This document shows positions 14,421-22,546 of a DNA stretch of 31,703 bases, piece by piece. How positions within the stretch are numbered: position 1 is the stretch's first letter; every line of letters begins with the position of its first letter. This DNA is from a virus. Location: positions 1 through 31,703 of IMG/VR virus record IMGVR_UViG_3300037070_003689, one strand, 5' to 3'. The notes below the pieces were generated by a model, which ran no database searches, was not told where the DNA came from, and saw only the letters and a list, made by a program, of their open reading frames with translations. Made by a program: the position numbers and the translations under genes.

Positions 14421-15410
14421 ATGGCAGTATACGATCCACGGGGCGGCGGCAACGTTCACATTGACGTTGTCCTCTCCCAGATCAGCGTTGGCTATCCCAA
14501 TCCAGGAATGGTCGGAGAGGCCCTCTTCCCTCGGGTGAATGTCAACCGGATCTCTGACAAGTACTACATCTTCGGGCGTGAGACGTGGGCAGTCCACCCG
14601 GGTGGAGACCTTCGAGCTCCTGGCACGGTTGCCAACGAGATCGAGGGCTTGCTCGTGTCGACGGACACCTACTTCGCCCAGGAGCACTCGCTCCAGCTTC
14701 CCATCACTGATGAGGAGCGGGAGAACGCCGACAGCCCGTTGGCACCAGACCGTGATGGCACCGAGCTCGTCACCGCCAAGATCCTCTTGGCACGCGAGAT
14801 CGCTATCAAGGACATGGCGACCACGACAACGAACTACGCCACCGGCTACAGCACCACCATTGCTGGTACAGACCAGTGGAACGACTACGTCACCGTTGGT
14901 GGCTCAGACCCGATCGGTGACATCCGTACGGGCTTCCGCAAGATTCACAGTGGACTCTTCCTCGAGCCCAATGTGGCAATCATCCCTTACCAGGTGATGA
15001 CGCAGCTGGAAGACCATCCGGCCTTCATCGAGCGGATCAAGTACTCGGAGCGTGGCATTCTCACCGCCGAGATCATCGGTTCGGTTCTCGGCATCGAGAC
15101 CATCATCGTTCCCGGCATGGGCTACAACAGTGCCAACCCTGGTCAGACTCAGTCCCTCGGGTACCTGTGGGGCAAGGATGTCGTCCTCGCCTACGTGCCG
15201 CCGCGTGCCGGTATGAAGATCCCGGCCTATGGCTACGAGTTCAACTGGGGCTACCGAGGCAGCCGTCCCATGGTTGTCGAGCGGTGGCGTGAAGAGCCCA
15301 GGAAGTCCGACCTCGTCCGTTGTTCCCGTCGATACGACCTAAAGCACATCGCAGTTGATGGCACAGGCAAGTCGATCGCTGGGTACCTGATCAAGTCAGC
15401 AGTGGCTTAG
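14421..15410 (+). CDS. Major capsid protein (329 aa)
   Basis: This is the main shell protein, probably HK97-fold. The pattern fits the family found with Mu-like protease/portal sets, in Gram-positive phages in particular: SQISVGYPNPGMVGEALFP near the start, LVSTDTYFAQEHSLQLPITDEER, a central AKILLAREIAIKDMATTTTNY, PNVAIIPYQVMTQLEDHP and SLGYLWGKDVVLAYVPPR. Codon choice here is more C/G-ending than in the neighbours, as is usual for a highly expressed capsid gene. AGGGAGG precedes the ATG. It is the third gene after promoter P2. No N-terminal pre-domain is apparent, in line with a separate scaffold. Confidence 0.88.
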   Translation: MAVYDPRGGGNVHIDVVLSQISVGYPNPGMVGEALFPRVNVNRISDKYYIFGRETWAVHPGGDLRAPGTVANEIEGLLVSTDTYFAQEHSLQLPITDEERENADSPLAPDRDGTELVTAKILLAREIAIKDMATTTTNYATGYSTTIAGTDQWNDYVTVGGSDPIGDIRTGFRKIHSGLFLEPNVAIIPYQVMTQLEDHPAFIERIKYSERGILTAEIIGSVLGIETIIVPGMGYNSANPGQTQSLGYLWGKDVVLAYVPPRAGMKIPAYGYEFNWGYRGSRPMVVERWREEPRKSDLVRCSRRYDLKHIAVDGTGKSIAGYLIKSAVA

Positions 15411-15418
15411 GAGGCCTC

Positions 15419-15826
15419 ATGCCCTACGCAGGAACAAACATCGACATCAACGGACAGCACTTCGAAGCTGGCGACGACATCAGTGGCCTCACTGAAGAGG
15501 AACTGGAAGAGCTCAGCGAGACTCCAGGTGCTGTTCTCGAAGATGACCCAGCAGAAACCGAGAAGGACCTCGCCGAAAAGGTGGCTGAGGCTCAGAAGGC
15601 TGCTGCAGAAGCTGCTGACCTCGCACAAGCTGGTCGACCCGATGGACGTCTAGGTGGAGTCGGTCCTGATCCCGAAGACACTACTCGTGTCGATCCGTCA
15701 ACCAATCCTGGTGGAGTCGAAGTCAAAGCTAAGGCAGAAGCCGAAGGCGAAGACATCTTCGAAGTCAAGCCGGACGATGATGAGCCCGAAGCCACACAGA
15801 TGCCTGCGGGTGAAGACGAGTCGTAG
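15419..15826 (+). CDS. Acidic head-associated protein, function unknown (135 aa)
   Basis: A 135-aa, strongly acidic protein next to the capsid gene, preceded by TTAGGAGGCCTC. An N-terminal stretch (YAGTNIDINGQHFEAGDDISGL) looks like a small folded beta module. The centre is an Ala/Glu/Lys helix (AEKVAEAQKAAAEAADLAQ). The rest is Pro/Asp/Glu-rich and probably disordered. Small proteins in this position can be head fibre, connector or scaffold-like factors. I do not recognise a family. The stop is shared with the next start (TAGTG). Confidence 0.6.
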   Translation: MPYAGTNIDINGQHFEAGDDISGLTEEELEELSETPGAVLEDDPAETEKDLAEKVAEAQKAAAEAADLAQAGRPDGRLGGVGPDPEDTTRVDPSTNPGGVEVKAKAEAEGEDIFEVKPDDDEPEATQMPAGEDES

Positions 15827-16269
15827 TGACAACGTGGGTCACCAATGAGCTAGTCCAGCAGTGGCTGGAGCGAACAAAGCTCACGGTTACAAACGTACCT
15901 GACGAGCTCGACCAAACAGCGCATGACGTCGTGTTTGGTCGAGTGAGTCAGGTGTATGACGTTTCCACCTGGCTTGATCCAACCACGATCCCGTCACTAG
16001 TTCTTCGCGTCATGTCCATGCTTGTTGCTGCCTGGATTTACCAGAGGCAGTATTCAGAAGACATGGAGATCAGCCCTAACAACTGGGGAGTCAAACTTGA
16101 GAACCTGGCATTCTCGCTGCTCCAGAGTATCTTCGACAAGACCCTTGTGATTCCGGGTATTGACGTCACTGCAAGCGAGTTGAGCCAGCCTGTCTTCTTC
16201 CCAACTGACGTTCAAGAGACTGACGGGTTGGGTAGCGAGACTAAGTTCGCTATGGGTAAGGTGTTCTGA
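15826..16269 (+). CDS. Head-tail adaptor/connector-like protein (147 aa)
   Basis: A 147-aa mostly helical protein starting at GTG 15826 in a TAGTG overlap. It has WVTNELVQQWLERTKLTV at the start, a helix IPSLVLRVMSMLVAAWIYQRQYSED, and NWGVKLENLAFSLLQSIFD. This resembles the head-completion or adaptor proteins that dock under the portal (gp6/gp15/gp36-like helical bundles). It lies where such a protein is expected, between capsid and the gpG-like gene. The stop overlaps the next start (TGATG). The role is assigned by size, helicity and position. Confidence 0.6.
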   Translation: MTTWVTNELVQQWLERTKLTVTNVPDELDQTAHDVVFGRVSQVYDVSTWLDPTTIPSLVLRVMSMLVAAWIYQRQYSEDMEISPNNWGVKLENLAFSLLQSIFDKTLVIPGIDVTASELSQPVFFPTDVQETDGLGSETKFAMGKVF

Positions 16270-17372
16270 TGGCTAAGAATCCCGCCTTCAACATCGTAGC
16301 CGAAGTGATGTCCAAGGCCAAGGGTGGCGGGATGGGTATCACCTACTCGCTAGATCCATCAGCCGTGATCCTTGTTGCACAGTTTACCAAGATCGCCGCT
16401 GACATTCGATCGTTCAAAGTTCCGCTCACAAGGTGCGTCAAGTGGATGGGCCCTTCGTTGACGCGGAACTTCGACGTAAGTGGGCGACCTGTGAAGTGGG
16501 CACCCCTTGCGGACATTACGATCGAACGGAAGGCGAAGGTAGGGGCACACAGGCCCTCGGCACCACTCATCCGGTTCGGCCTCCTTCGTAAGACTGTCGG
16601 TCAGCAAAAGATCTGGAAGATCGATGGCCGCGATGGTTACGCCGCCATTGAAAGTTTGGAGCCTGCCGACTACGGCATCTTTCACCAAGAAGGGTTCGAA
16701 GGTGAAGAGATCGGCAAGATCGTATCTGGTTCGGGTGTCAATGCAGTCATCGAACTAGCACAGTCGAACAACCTTCCTGCTCGGCCTTTCATGGTCTTCC
16801 AAGAAGAGGACCTCAAGGCATTCGATCGGATCTTCATTGAGTGGATCCAGGAGCGTTTAAACGCCAACGGATTCGCCAACAGTCGACTCCAAGCCAGAAC
16901 AGAGACGGATCCAGGTACTGCGGCACTGTTCAATAGGTTCGGTGGCTCTGTCGAGGCCGAGATCCTGCAGAGGGAAGAGGCGCTCAACCAGTACGAGTTG
17001 AACAAGTTTGAGCACACCTTGTTCCCGACGTATACTCAGAGTGCTCAGTGGCAGGCTAACCTACCTGGCGAGCGCCTTGCCTTCGGCTCCGTAGCCAAAC
17101 CTAATGTGTTTGAAGCCGAAGCTAACGTACGGGCAATTGCGCAGGCAAAGAACGAGGCCACCTTCAAGAGGCAGGCGTTCCAACGTGAAGCTGACAAGAT
17201 CACGGAGAAGTCATTACAGCGTGACCGTAACCGTGCTCAGCGCCAGAGAGGCATTGAGGCAGCGAAGAACTTGTCGTATATCACTAAGTTCAATGAGGCG
17301 AAGGCGCGACACTCGGAAATAGGCCGTATAACAGACGAGGCCATTAAGCGCAAGGGACTAAGGGGATGGTAG
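16269..17372 (+). CDS. Mu gpG-like virion morphogenesis protein with long C-terminal extension (367 aa)
   Basis: Residues 40-195 look like the phage virion morphogenesis (Mu gpG) family, which acts in head or tail completion: LTRNFDVSGRPVKWAPLAD, RPSAPLIRFGLLRKTVG, YAAIESLEPADYGIFHQEG and LPARPFMVFQEEDLKAF. The usual family member ends soon after this. Here another 170 residues follow, helical and rich in Arg, Gln, Lys and Ala (for instance EKSLQRDRNRAQRQRGIEAAKN). This extension may bind nucleic acid or form a coiled coil. Start ATG is coupled to the upstream stop (TGATG). Confidence 0.7.
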   Translation: MAKNPAFNIVAEVMSKAKGGGMGITYSLDPSAVILVAQFTKIAADIRSFKVPLTRCVKWMGPSLTRNFDVSGRPVKWAPLADITIERKAKVGAHRPSAPLIRFGLLRKTVGQQKIWKIDGRDGYAAIESLEPADYGIFHQEGFEGEEIGKIVSGSGVNAVIELAQSNNLPARPFMVFQEEDLKAFDRIFIEWIQERLNANGFANSRLQARTETDPGTAALFNRFGGSVEAEILQREEALNQYELNKFEHTLFPTYTQSAQWQANLPGERLAFGSVAKPNVFEAEANVRAIAQAKNEATFKRQAFQREADKITEKSLQRDRNRAQRQRGIEAAKNLSYITKFNEAKARHSEIGRITDEAIKRKGLRGW

Positions 17373-17377
17373 TCTAA

Positions 17378-17821
17378 ATGCCTCAGACTGAGTTCATCAC
17401 CGAACTAAGTCAGTACATGTACGACCTAGTGTACAACAACAGGCTCATCCTAGGCTTCGAAGATGTCTATGATGGCGAACAGGACTTGATCCCTCGTACG
17501 CCAGCCTGCCTGATCGTGATGGGTGAGTACACTCGAGAGTACACAGGTGCACCATTTCGAACAGACAACACCTTCACCGTGTTCCTAATGTTGTACCACG
17601 AGAAGATCCAGGACACTCAGCTGAACCAGCGTGAGTGCATGGAACAGGCAGAACAACTCATGCTCTTCTTGCATCAAGACCTAACAATGGGTGGTCTCGT
17701 GATCAATGGCTTCGTCAGTAATATTGAGCCCGGGTACATAAAGTCAGGTAAGTCAATGACATATGTCTCGCGACTCACTTGGACAGCCTTCACCAAGACC
17801 ATGATTGACACCACTCCGTAG
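17378..17821 (+). CDS. Tail terminator / completion-type protein (147 aa)
   Basis: A 147-aa alpha/beta protein without signal or membrane segments, just before the tail tube gene, where tail terminator proteins usually lie. Motifs include FITELSQYMYDLVYNNRLI, TPACLIVMGEYTREYTGAP, FTVFLMLYHEKIQDTQLNQ and the helix MEQAEQLMLFLHQDLTMGG, ending in SRLTWTAFTKT. This alternation of helices and strands resembles gpU/gp37-like proteins that cap the tail tube and join it to the head. No strong ribosome-binding site is visible before ATG 17378. Confidence 0.6.
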   Translation: MPQTEFITELSQYMYDLVYNNRLILGFEDVYDGEQDLIPRTPACLIVMGEYTREYTGAPFRTDNTFTVFLMLYHEKIQDTQLNQRECMEQAEQLMLFLHQDLTMGGLVINGFVSNIEPGYIKSGKSMTYVSRLTWTAFTKTMIDTTP

Positions 17822-17829
17822 GAGGACTA

Positions 17830-18099
17830 GTGGGCCAACTTACAGTGAACGTCCCAGGGACGGCCGAAGGTGAACTCATCGAAGTCCCTCCTTTCGGACT
17901 GATCCCAAACGGTTCGACGATCGTACTCGACGAGGAACAACTCGATGCGTACGAAGTTTACATGCAGTACCTCTCAGGTGACCCGGAGTACGAGATCGAG
18001 GAAGACATCATGATCCCACCTCCAGCCCCTGTGGAGGTTTCAGAAGAGCCTGGACCGGATTCGACCCCGTCCGAGCCTGAGCCAGAGGATGGTGAGTAA
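17830..18099 (+). CDS. Small acidic hypothetical protein (89 aa)
   Basis: An 89-aa protein starting at GTG 17830, 4 nt after GGAGGA. The first 45 residues have VNVPGTAEGELIEVPPFGLIPNG, suggesting a small beta fold. The rest is Glu/Asp/Pro-rich (PPPAPVEVSEEPGPDSTPSEP) and likely disordered. The stop overlaps the tail tube start (TAATG). It may be a small tail-assembly or decoration protein, but no family is recognised. Confidence 0.55.
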   Translation: MGQLTVNVPGTAEGELIEVPPFGLIPNGSTIVLDEEQLDAYEVYMQYLSGDPEYEIEEDIMIPPPAPVEVSEEPGPDSTPSEPEPEDGE

Positions 18100-19046
18100 T
18101 GGCTGTTGGCATTGGCGCAGGCGGCTTTGTCGGACTGGCCTTCGAGACCACCTACGGCACCTACGTGCCCCCGACGAAGTACTTCCCGATCAAGTCTGAG
18201 TCGCTCAAGTTCATGCAGGATACGTACTGGAGACGTGTCATCCGAGGCAACGTCGCCTCCTGGTTGGGCGCCACTGACGGGTTCTCTCACATCGAAGGCG
18301 ACCTCCAGTTCGAGTTGATGGAAGACATGTTGCCGTACTTCCTGTACGCCTCTCGTAATACTCTTGTCAAGTCAGGTGCTGGCGCAGATAAGACTTACAC
18401 CTGTACTCCGACAGCACAGGCAAGGGAGACAGGGTCGCGATCACTATCGCTAACCGTCGTACGAGCTGGAGTCACGTTCGGCTACACTGGCTGTATTGTC
18501 AGCAAGATGAGTTACACGGCAGACAACGGTACGCCTATGGTGACGTTCTCTATGTTGGGTAGTGACGAGGCATCACAGACGCTTCCTACCCCGACCTGGC
18601 TCACCACGAGCGTTCCATTCGGTGCAGGTATGTATAGCATCGAGATCCCGACAGCGTCAGCAGTCTTCGACTGTAACGGGTTCAACGTTGACATCGATGA
18701 CAGCGGCGAACCACAGTATCGTCTGAACGCTTCACGCAAGGCCACGTTCATCAAGTTCGGCGAGCGTTCGACTACTTTCAAGGTCACACGGGACTTCGAC
18801 GGTCGTACTGAGTACGACGCGTTCAAAGCTCTGACAGCCCAGAGTATCACCATCTCGTGCACCAAGTCAGCAACGAAGAAGGTTACCTTCAAGTTGCCGA
18901 ATGCGATCCGAGAGACGTACGATGGTCCGAACCTTTCGGGTCAGGGTGAACTCCTAGTAGCTGACGTCACCTTCAATGGTGCGTTCGACGTAGCCACAGG
19001 AAAGGATTACGAGATCGTCGTAATCTGTCAGGAAGACATTGTCTAG
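18099..19046 (+). CDS. Major tail (tube) protein (315 aa)
   Basis: This is the main building block of the tail tube. The pattern matches actinophage tube proteins: GAGGFVGLAFETTYGTYVPPTKYFPIKSESL at the start (in parts), ELMEDMLPYFLYASRNT, a central TGCIVSKMSYTADNGTPM, and a repeated-domain C-terminus with TFKVTRDFDGRTEYDAFKAL and TISCTKSATKKVTFKLPN. It sits directly upstream of the chaperone pair and the tape measure, the standard place. Length is normal. ATG is coupled to the upstream stop (TAATG). Confidence 0.82.
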   Translation: MAVGIGAGGFVGLAFETTYGTYVPPTKYFPIKSESLKFMQDTYWRRVIRGNVASWLGATDGFSHIEGDLQFELMEDMLPYFLYASRNTLVKSGAGADKTYTCTPTAQARETGSRSLSLTVVRAGVTFGYTGCIVSKMSYTADNGTPMVTFSMLGSDEASQTLPTPTWLTTSVPFGAGMYSIEIPTASAVFDCNGFNVDIDDSGEPQYRLNASRKATFIKFGERSTTFKVTRDFDGRTEYDAFKALTAQSITISCTKSATKKVTFKLPNAIRETYDGPNLSGQGELLVADVTFNGAFDVATGKDYEIVVICQEDIV

Positions 19047-19057
19047 GAAGGACGCTC

Positions 19058-19438
19058 ATGCCCCGAGCAACGGTTAGTATCAGCGACACCGAGCACTACG
19101 ATTTGAAGACGTGCGAAGGTGGCTTTGTGGAGTTACGACGTTTGTCGTACGGTGAGAAGATGAAGCGGCAGGAAATGTCGTTCGGTGCTGCTATGAAGGT
19201 TGACAGGAAGCAGCAGCAGAATCAGTCAGCTGAGATGGTAATGGACATGGCTCAGACGGCTGCTACCGAGTTCGAGTTCAAGAACTGCATCGTCTCCCAC
19301 AATTTGGAGGATGACATCGGCAATCTGCTTGACTTCAAGCAGGCCGTCCACGTCCACTTGCTCGACCCCAGAATTGGTGAGGAGATCGCTGGCTACATCG
19401 ATCTCATGAACAATGCGCCGGTAGACCTGGGAAACTAG
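19058..19438 (+). CDS. Tail assembly chaperone, short form (126 aa)
   Basis: This is the gpG-type chaperone that binds the tape measure during tail assembly. The 126-aa product has a beta-rich start (ATVSISDTEHYDLKTCEGGF), a charged helix LRRLSYGEKMKRQEMSF and a helical C-terminal half. It ends at TAG 19436-19438, directly after the slippery heptamer GGGAAAC. The tape measure gene follows after the second frame, as is standard. AAGGACGC lies before the ATG. Confidence 0.8.
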   Translation: MPRATVSISDTEHYDLKTCEGGFVELRRLSYGEKMKRQEMSFGAAMKVDRKQQQNQSAEMVMDMAQTAATEFEFKNCIVSHNLEDDIGNLLDFKQAVHVHLLDPRIGEEIAGYIDLMNNAPVDLGN

Positions 19439-19653
19439 CAAACGAGATCCGAAGAGAGGTACGTAATCTCGGAAGAGTTTCGGATCTCGATCTAGAGATA
19501 GCCAGGTTAATCGACATAGCAGCATTGTCTCTCGAGATGCACTGTACGCCAAGTCAACTCCGAGCCGAGGACTGGCTAGAAGTAGAAGCGGTCAAGCTGC
19601 TTCTAATGGCCCGAGCAGAGAAGGCTAAGGAAGATGCCGCTAAGCGTCCGTGA
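19058..19653 (+). CDS. Tail assembly chaperone, -1 frameshift product (198 aa)
   Basis: A fraction of ribosomes should slip back one base at GGGAAAC (19429-19435) and bypass the TAG. They then read 72 further codons from CTA 19435 to TGA 19651-19653, giving a 198-aa gpGT-like fusion. The second frame begins LANEIRREVRNLGRVSD and contains CTPSQLRAEDWLEVEAVKLL, a pattern typical of the T part, and a basic end (EKAKEDAAKRP). It has no start codon of its own near its beginning and overlaps the tape measure start by 20 bases. The frame is seen directly; slippage is inferred from the conserved mechanism in siphoviruses. Confidence 0.82.
19429..19489 (+). promoter_or_regulatory. -1 ribosomal frameshift signal: slippery site plus stem-loop
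   Basis: G GGA AAC in the reading frame is a canonical X XXY YYZ heptamer, and the zero-frame stop follows immediately. Seven nt later begins a perfect 11-bp stem, CGAGATCCGAA (19443-19453) with TTCGGATCTCG (19479-19489). Inside the loop a further GAGA/TCTC pairing is possible. Spacing fits a stimulatory structure. Confidence 0.85.
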
Positions 19654-21874
19654 GGTGCTGCTAGTCCTCCGCGCTAAGGATCAGGCGAGTCGTGTCATCG
19701 CCGACGTAGGCCGGTCCTTCAACAGAGCGCAGGACGAGGCCGACGCTGCGGCCCGTAGGCAGATCCATGCTGGGCAGGCCCTCTTGGGCGTTGGCGTAGC
19801 GATGGCTGCCACGGGCGCAGCTGGCATTGCATTCTATGGTAGCATGATCAATGCTGCCGTCGAGTACCAAAGACAGTCAGCTCTTACTCTGACCCAGGTT
19901 AGTGCACAGGGTGCAACGCTACAGCAGGTCGAAGATATTGCTCGACGTGTAGGTTCTCAAGTCGGTGCGCCATTCGATCAGATGCAGACAGCGTTGTACG
20001 ACATCTTCTCTTCGACCGATGCTAACTTGGGTCAAGCTGAGATGTTGTTGGACTCGTTCGCTCGGACTGCTGTGGCAGGTCAGGTTGACATTCAGACTGC
20101 TGGTCGTGCTACTATTGCAATTCTGAACTCTTTCAAGTTGCCTCTTGAAGACGTCAACAGAGTTGAAGACATCATGTTCAAACTGGTCCAGAAGGGCCAG
20201 GGTACCTACGAAGAGTTCGCCTCGACAATTGGTCGGTCGATTCCGTCCGCTGTGAGAGCCGGTCAATCGATCGAAGACCTAAGCGGCATGCTCGCGTTCT
20301 TGACTCGTAATGGTCTTAGTACCGCCATGGCTTCAGCTTCAGCCGCCCGTGCTCTCGACAGCTATGCCAACCCAAAGATTGTTGACCGCCTCGAGAAGAT
20401 GGGCATCAAGGTCAAGGACTCCGAGGGTAACTTCCGAGCCATCTCTGACGTCGTTACCGACCTAGCTAAGAAGACCGCAGGCATGAAGGCGCCCGAATTG
20501 GCTAAGTTCCTTGACGAACTGTTCAAGGGTGCTGGTGGTACTATTCAGGCTAGACGATTCTGGGACACTGCTCTAAAGAATCCCGAAGGCTTGGCAGGGT
20601 TCACGGCGGACATGAAGGACTCTGCCGGGGCAATGAAGACTGCCTACGATATCATGGCCGACAGTGTTGCCGTCAAGACTCAGTTGCTCAAGAACAACTG
20701 GGAGATTCTGAAGACATACATCGGCGAGATCGTCCTTCCCATCTTCTTGAAGGCTGTCGACTTCGTCCAGAAGATCGTGGAGAAGTTCATTAGCTTGGAT
20801 CCGCATACAAAGAAGTTGATTGTGTGGATCTCGTTGGCTACCTTCGCTGCCATGATCCTCTTTGGTATCTTGCTCTCGCTAGCCGGCATTGCTCTGATTA
20901 TCGGAGGTGTCCTTGAACTCCTAGGCATTGGCCTACTACCCCTCATTGGCCTCTTCATCCTAGGTGCCTTGGCTATTGGTGGAATGGTCCTCGCGATCAT
21001 CTGGCTGTACAACAATAGTGCGAAGTTCAAGGACTTCGTCGACAGGATCTGGCAAGAGATGCAGCGTCTCTACAAGGCCTTCGAAGAGGGAGGCATCAAG
21101 GGAGCAATTGGCGAATTCTGGAGGTCTTTCAAGAGCGCGTTCAGTCAAGGCTGGCAGAACTTCCAGGCCGACTGGGATGGCTTCCTCAGACAACTCGGTC
21201 AAGGCTGGGATGAACTACCGACAGACCTGAAAGCAGGCTTCACTGCGATCAACGATTGGCTGGCACAAGAAGGTTGGCCAATGTTGGCCGGAGCGCTTGC
21301 TTCTGGGGCAGAGTGGTTCTGGGACAACTTCACTGAGAAGTGGGCACCAGGTGCAGCTAAGGCAGCGCTTGACATTGTCGCTGCCCTAGGTGACTTCATT
21401 GGTGATCAGGCAGAGCAACTCTACAACATGGGCCTTGGCATAGCTGGTGATATAATCTCCGGCTTCTGGCAAGGACTGAAAGACGTTCCTGGCCTTGGTT
21501 GGCTTCTTGGTGGTGCGGAGTCGATGCTCAAGTCGGACATCTTCTGGAAGGGTATCCCAGGTGGAAACCCCTTCGACAAGCCCGAGGCGAACCCTCTGGC
21601 TGGTGTCATTGATGCTGGCGCAATAGGTGGAGCGCTTACAGCCGCTGGTGCACCTGGCTATGGTTGGGGTTCTGGATACATGGACCAGCAAACGATCGAC
21701 GTCCACGACAACGTCTTCCAGGTCGCTGACCTCTCAGACTTTGTCAGTCAGATGGAGAACTTTGGCAAGACAAACAACAAGGCAGTAGGTGCAGCACAAC
21801 CATCAGCACAGAAGGGTCCGCCGGCTAAGACTAAGGCAGTCGCAGCCGCACCTAAGGCAGGGAAGTTTACCTAA
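19634..21874 (+). CDS. Tape measure protein (746 aa)
   Basis: This protein sets tail length and is ejected with the DNA. Residues 80-240 fit the phage tape-measure core domain: VEYQRQSALTLTQVSAQGAT, VGSQVGAPFDQMQTALYD, ILNSFKLPLEDVNRVEDIMF, STIGRSIPSAVRAGQSIED and GLSTAMASASAARALDS. A strongly hydrophobic stretch of about 65 residues, from about 395 (VWISLATFAAMILFGILLSL) to about 460, forms two or three membrane-like segments. The C-terminal half has Trp-rich helices (FWRSFKSAFSQGWQNF). At roughly 0.15 nm per residue the tail would be about 110 nm. The start overlaps the frameshift frame. Confidence 0.88.
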   Translation: MPLSVREVLLVLRAKDQASRVIADVGRSFNRAQDEADAAARRQIHAGQALLGVGVAMAATGAAGIAFYGSMINAAVEYQRQSALTLTQVSAQGATLQQVEDIARRVGSQVGAPFDQMQTALYDIFSSTDANLGQAEMLLDSFARTAVAGQVDIQTAGRATIAILNSFKLPLEDVNRVEDIMFKLVQKGQGTYEEFASTIGRSIPSAVRAGQSIEDLSGMLAFLTRNGLSTAMASASAARALDSYANPKIVDRLEKMGIKVKDSEGNFRAISDVVTDLAKKTAGMKAPELAKFLDELFKGAGGTIQARRFWDTALKNPEGLAGFTADMKDSAGAMKTAYDIMADSVAVKTQLLKNNWEILKTYIGEIVLPIFLKAVDFVQKIVEKFISLDPHTKKLIVWISLATFAAMILFGILLSLAGIALIIGGVLELLGIGLLPLIGLFILGALAIGGMVLAIIWLYNNSAKFKDFVDRIWQEMQRLYKAFEEGGIKGAIGEFWRSFKSAFSQGWQNFQADWDGFLRQLGQGWDELPTDLKAGFTAINDWLAQEGWPMLAGALASGAEWFWDNFTEKWAPGAAKAALDIVAALGDFIGDQAEQLYNMGLGIAGDIISGFWQGLKDVPGLGWLLGGAESMLKSDIFWKGIPGGNPFDKPEANPLAGVIDAGAIGGALTAAGAPGYGWGSGYMDQQTIDVHDNVFQVADLSDFVSQMENFGKTNNKAVGAAQPSAQKGPPAKTKAVAAAPKAGKFT

Positions 21875-22311
21875 TGGCGATTACCCTAAAGATCACACGT
21901 ACACTCCTAGCACTAGGAGACCTAGACCTGATCGCTTCGGGTGGCTACGAAGTCATCTCTGATGGTCTTACCATGGGCGAGGTGAGTCAAAGACAGGACT
22001 GGGCCAAGTCAGCGTACGTGTCTGGTGGTGCCTTGATGTCTACGATCGATGACATCGTTCAATCATCCGTCCAGGTAGAAGTGTACGGTTCGAGTCGTGC
22101 AGACCTACGAACTAAGGTCACTACACTCATGGCTGCCTTCAAGCAGACATACTACACTCTCACGTGGGACCTAGACGGGTCGTCGTATGCCTGGCTTTGC
22201 TACAAGGCGAATCGAAAGATGGATTCCAACTTTCCCTTCTACCTAGGCAACCTCACTGTCTGTACGTTCACCTTCCAACGTCAGCCCGATCCACAGTCAG
22301 GACCTTTCTGA
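21874..22311 (+). CDS. Distal tail / minor tail protein (145 aa)
   Basis: A 145-aa protein directly after the tape measure, coupled by TAATG, where distal tail (Dit-like) or minor tail proteins start. Features are ALGDLDLIASGGYEVISDGL, then EVSQRQDWAKSAYVSGGAL, VQVEVYGSSRADLRTKVTTL and YYTLTWDLDGSSYAWLCYK. The pattern of a region describing a strand, a WAKS-type loop and a DxxxLR helix is common in actinophage minor tail proteins. The stop overlaps the next start (TGATG). Confidence 0.65.
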   Translation: MAITLKITRTLLALGDLDLIASGGYEVISDGLTMGEVSQRQDWAKSAYVSGGALMSTIDDIVQSSVQVEVYGSSRADLRTKVTTLMAAFKQTYYTLTWDLDGSSYAWLCYKANRKMDSNFPFYLGNLTVCTFTFQRQPDPQSGPF

Positions 22312-22538
22312 TGCCTACTACTGTCAATGCACCAGCGATCACTGTCGGCGTCACAGTTCCGGCAATCAGTGTTCCTACTCACGTGTACCTGGAAGCGATC
22401 ACCGTCAACATGACCGTGTCGCCAGGCTACATAAGCCCTACGCCTACTCCTGTCCCGACAGGGTACACGATGGGGCCAATTCTTCGCATCTCCGATGTGA
22501 TGCCTACACCAACGATCGTCAACGGTCGCCCAACCTAG
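22311..22538 (+). CDS. Short Pro/Val/Thr-rich tail protein with repeat-like motif (75 aa)
   Basis: The start is ATG 22311 in a TGATG overlap with the upstream stop; a longer in-frame reading from 22164 would lie inside the previous gene. The 75-aa product begins PTTVNAPAITVGVTVPAISVP, which resembles the Val/Thr/Pro repeat unit of the 968-aa protein. It ends in a Pro-rich, probably disordered part (SPTPTPVPTGYTM). No catalytic motif is seen. It probably is a small tail-tip component or a relic of a repeat protein. Confidence 0.55.
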   Translation: MPTTVNAPAITVGVTVPAISVPTHVYLEAITVNMTVSPGYISPTPTPVPTGYTMGPILRISDVMPTPTIVNGRPT

Positions 22539-22546
22539 GAGCATAG

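Noticed and set aside
13252-14687. Long reverse frames (266 and 302 codons) across protease, decoration and capsid genes
   Set aside because: They are low-complexity mirror readings of Glu/Asp/Lys codons or of highly expressed capsid codons, with no start signals and opposite to the head operon.
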